From: Acidobacteriota bacterium
Lineage (GTDB): Bacteria; Acidobacteriota; Holophagae; Holophagales; Holophagaceae
DNA length: 6,087 bases
Assembly (NCBI GenBank): GCA_021778785.1
Contig: JAJYBX010000132.1
Coordinates: forward strand, 1-6,087
Direction of reading: 5' to 3'
Every line of letters starts with the position of its first letter. Positions within the stretch are counted from its first letter, which is position 1. A model generated the notes under the pieces. It had not been told where the DNA came from. It searched no databases and worked only from the letters and a program-made list of their open reading frames with translations. Positions 5,524-6,087 of this stretch are shown here, piece by piece. Both the position numbers and the translations under genes were made by a program.

Positions 5524-6087
5524 GCGGGAACGGCCTGGAGCCAGGCCGCCACGCGATCCGCATCGGCCTCCGTGTGGAAGCCGTGGAAGGCGATCCGCAG
5601 GTAGCCCTCCCGCACCGAAGCGTAGACGCCCCGGCGCATTCCCGCCTGGAGCACGGCCTGGAGCCCCTGCGGTCCCCGTCCGCCGTGGTGGAACGCGAGG
5701 ATGGGGCCCAGACGCCCCGCCGCCCGGAGGTCCTCCAGCCGACGGGCCTCCCCGCGCCAGGAGGTGCCGTCGAGGGCATCCAGCAGCCGGGCCTGCAGAT
5801 GGTCCACATGCGCGGCGATGGCCCCCAAGCCCGTGTGGTTCAGCAACGCCAGGGAGGTGCGGAGTACCGCGGCGTGGAGGAGGTTCGGGCCGCCGGGTTC
5901 CAGCCGGCGGCCATCGGACAGCCAGTCGCGGCCAAGGTCCGTGGAGGGGCGGCCGAGGTCCCCGGCCCCGTCCACGGCCAGCCAGGTGCCGGTGGGCGAC
6001 AGGGACTGCCGGAAAGGCTCGGAGGTCCAGAGGAACCCGAGGCCCTCGGGCGACAGCAGCCCCTTGTAGCCTCCCGTGGCGAAGGCC
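5520..6087 (-). CDS. Class V (cysteine desulfurase-like) PLP-dependent aminotransferase, N-terminus beyond window
   Basis: The last 188 residues of a fold-type I PLP enzyme are visible, in an open frame from the right edge to a TAG at 5522-5520. Class V members are about 370-400 residues, so roughly half is missing, including the cofactor-ring-binding motifs. The visible part opens with ATGGYKGLLSPEGLGFLW, which matches the lysine motif of the class; the Lys codon (6065-6063) should form the Schiff base with PLP. A helical C-terminal domain follows: LLHAAVLRTSLALLN, then HVDHLQARLLDAL. It ends in YLRIAFHGFHTEADADRVAAWL, the usual 'R-I-S-x-x-x-x-N-T-x-x-(D/E)-(I/V)-D' substrate-domain ending with Phe-His in place of Tyr-Asn. 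The reaction cannot be fixed from this half; cysteine desulfurase, isopenicillin-N-epimerase-like and other class V activities remain possible. It is convergent with, and interlocks its stop with, the DUF5916 gene. Confidence 0.87.
   Translation of the reverse strand, partial: AFATGGYKGLLSPEGLGFLWTSEPFRQSLSPTGTWLAVDGAGDLGRPSTDLGRDWLSDGRRLEPGGPNLLHAAVLRTSLALLNHTGLGAIAAHVDHLQARLLDALDGTSWRGEARRLEDLRAAGRLGPILAFHHGGRGPQGLQAVLQAGMRRGVYASVREGYLRIAFHGFHTEADADRVAAWLQAVPA
5531..5548. terminator. Candidate transcription-ending hairpin just after the DUF5916 stop, inside the convergent gene
   Basis: CGGCCTGG-AG-CCAGGCCG is a perfect 8-base inverted repeat with a 2-base centre (realistically a 7-base stem with GAGC loop). 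It lies 7 bases after the DUF5916 stop codon and encodes AAWLQA near the C-terminus of the convergent aminotransferase. No T-tract follows on the plus strand, so it is not a canonical intrinsic terminator. It could still stabilise the mRNA 3' end or limit read-through, or be a by-product of GC-rich coding sequence. Confidence 0.35.

Overview
This is a very GC-rich, tightly packed bacterial chromosomal segment. It holds six protein-coding genes, two of them cut by the window edges, and no RNA genes, mobile elements, CRISPR arrays or large repeats that I can see. The DUF5916 outer-membrane protein, the secreted DUF192 protein and the strong GC bias at third codon positions suggest a Gram-negative, high-GC lineage. 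An acidobacterium of the Holophaga/Geothrix type would fit, but that is inference from gene content and composition, not a match I could run.

Layout, left to right. Positions 1-782 (minus) hold a TauE/SafE-family membrane permease that runs off the left edge. It is translationally coupled, through an ATGA overlap, to an upstream alpha/beta-hydrolase esterase of the polyhydroxybutyrate-depolymerase/LpqC type (779-1627, minus, GTG start). A 57-base gap separates that esterase from a divergent gene (1685-2461, plus) resembling the PdeM/COG1407 metallophosphoesterases. Most of the metal-binding histidines of that family are replaced in this copy. Its stop lies 3 bases from the stop of a convergent, secreted DUF192 gene (2465-2956, minus). 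A 128-base divergent spacer follows. Then comes the largest gene (3085-5523, plus), an 812-residue exported protein with an N-terminal CBM9-like domain and a C-terminal DUF5916 beta-barrel. Its stop codon interlocks with that of a convergent class V PLP-dependent aminotransferase (5520-6087, minus), whose N-terminal half lies beyond the right edge.

The genes do not form one obvious pathway. The only clear operon is esterase then permease. The other genes are single units arranged divergently or convergently with almost no intergenic DNA. The most unusual item is the PdeM-like protein: it keeps the family scaffold and an intact reading frame but has lost the canonical metal ligands, which suggests a pseudoenzyme or a changed active site. 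I found no convincing evidence of a novel multi-gene system in the window.
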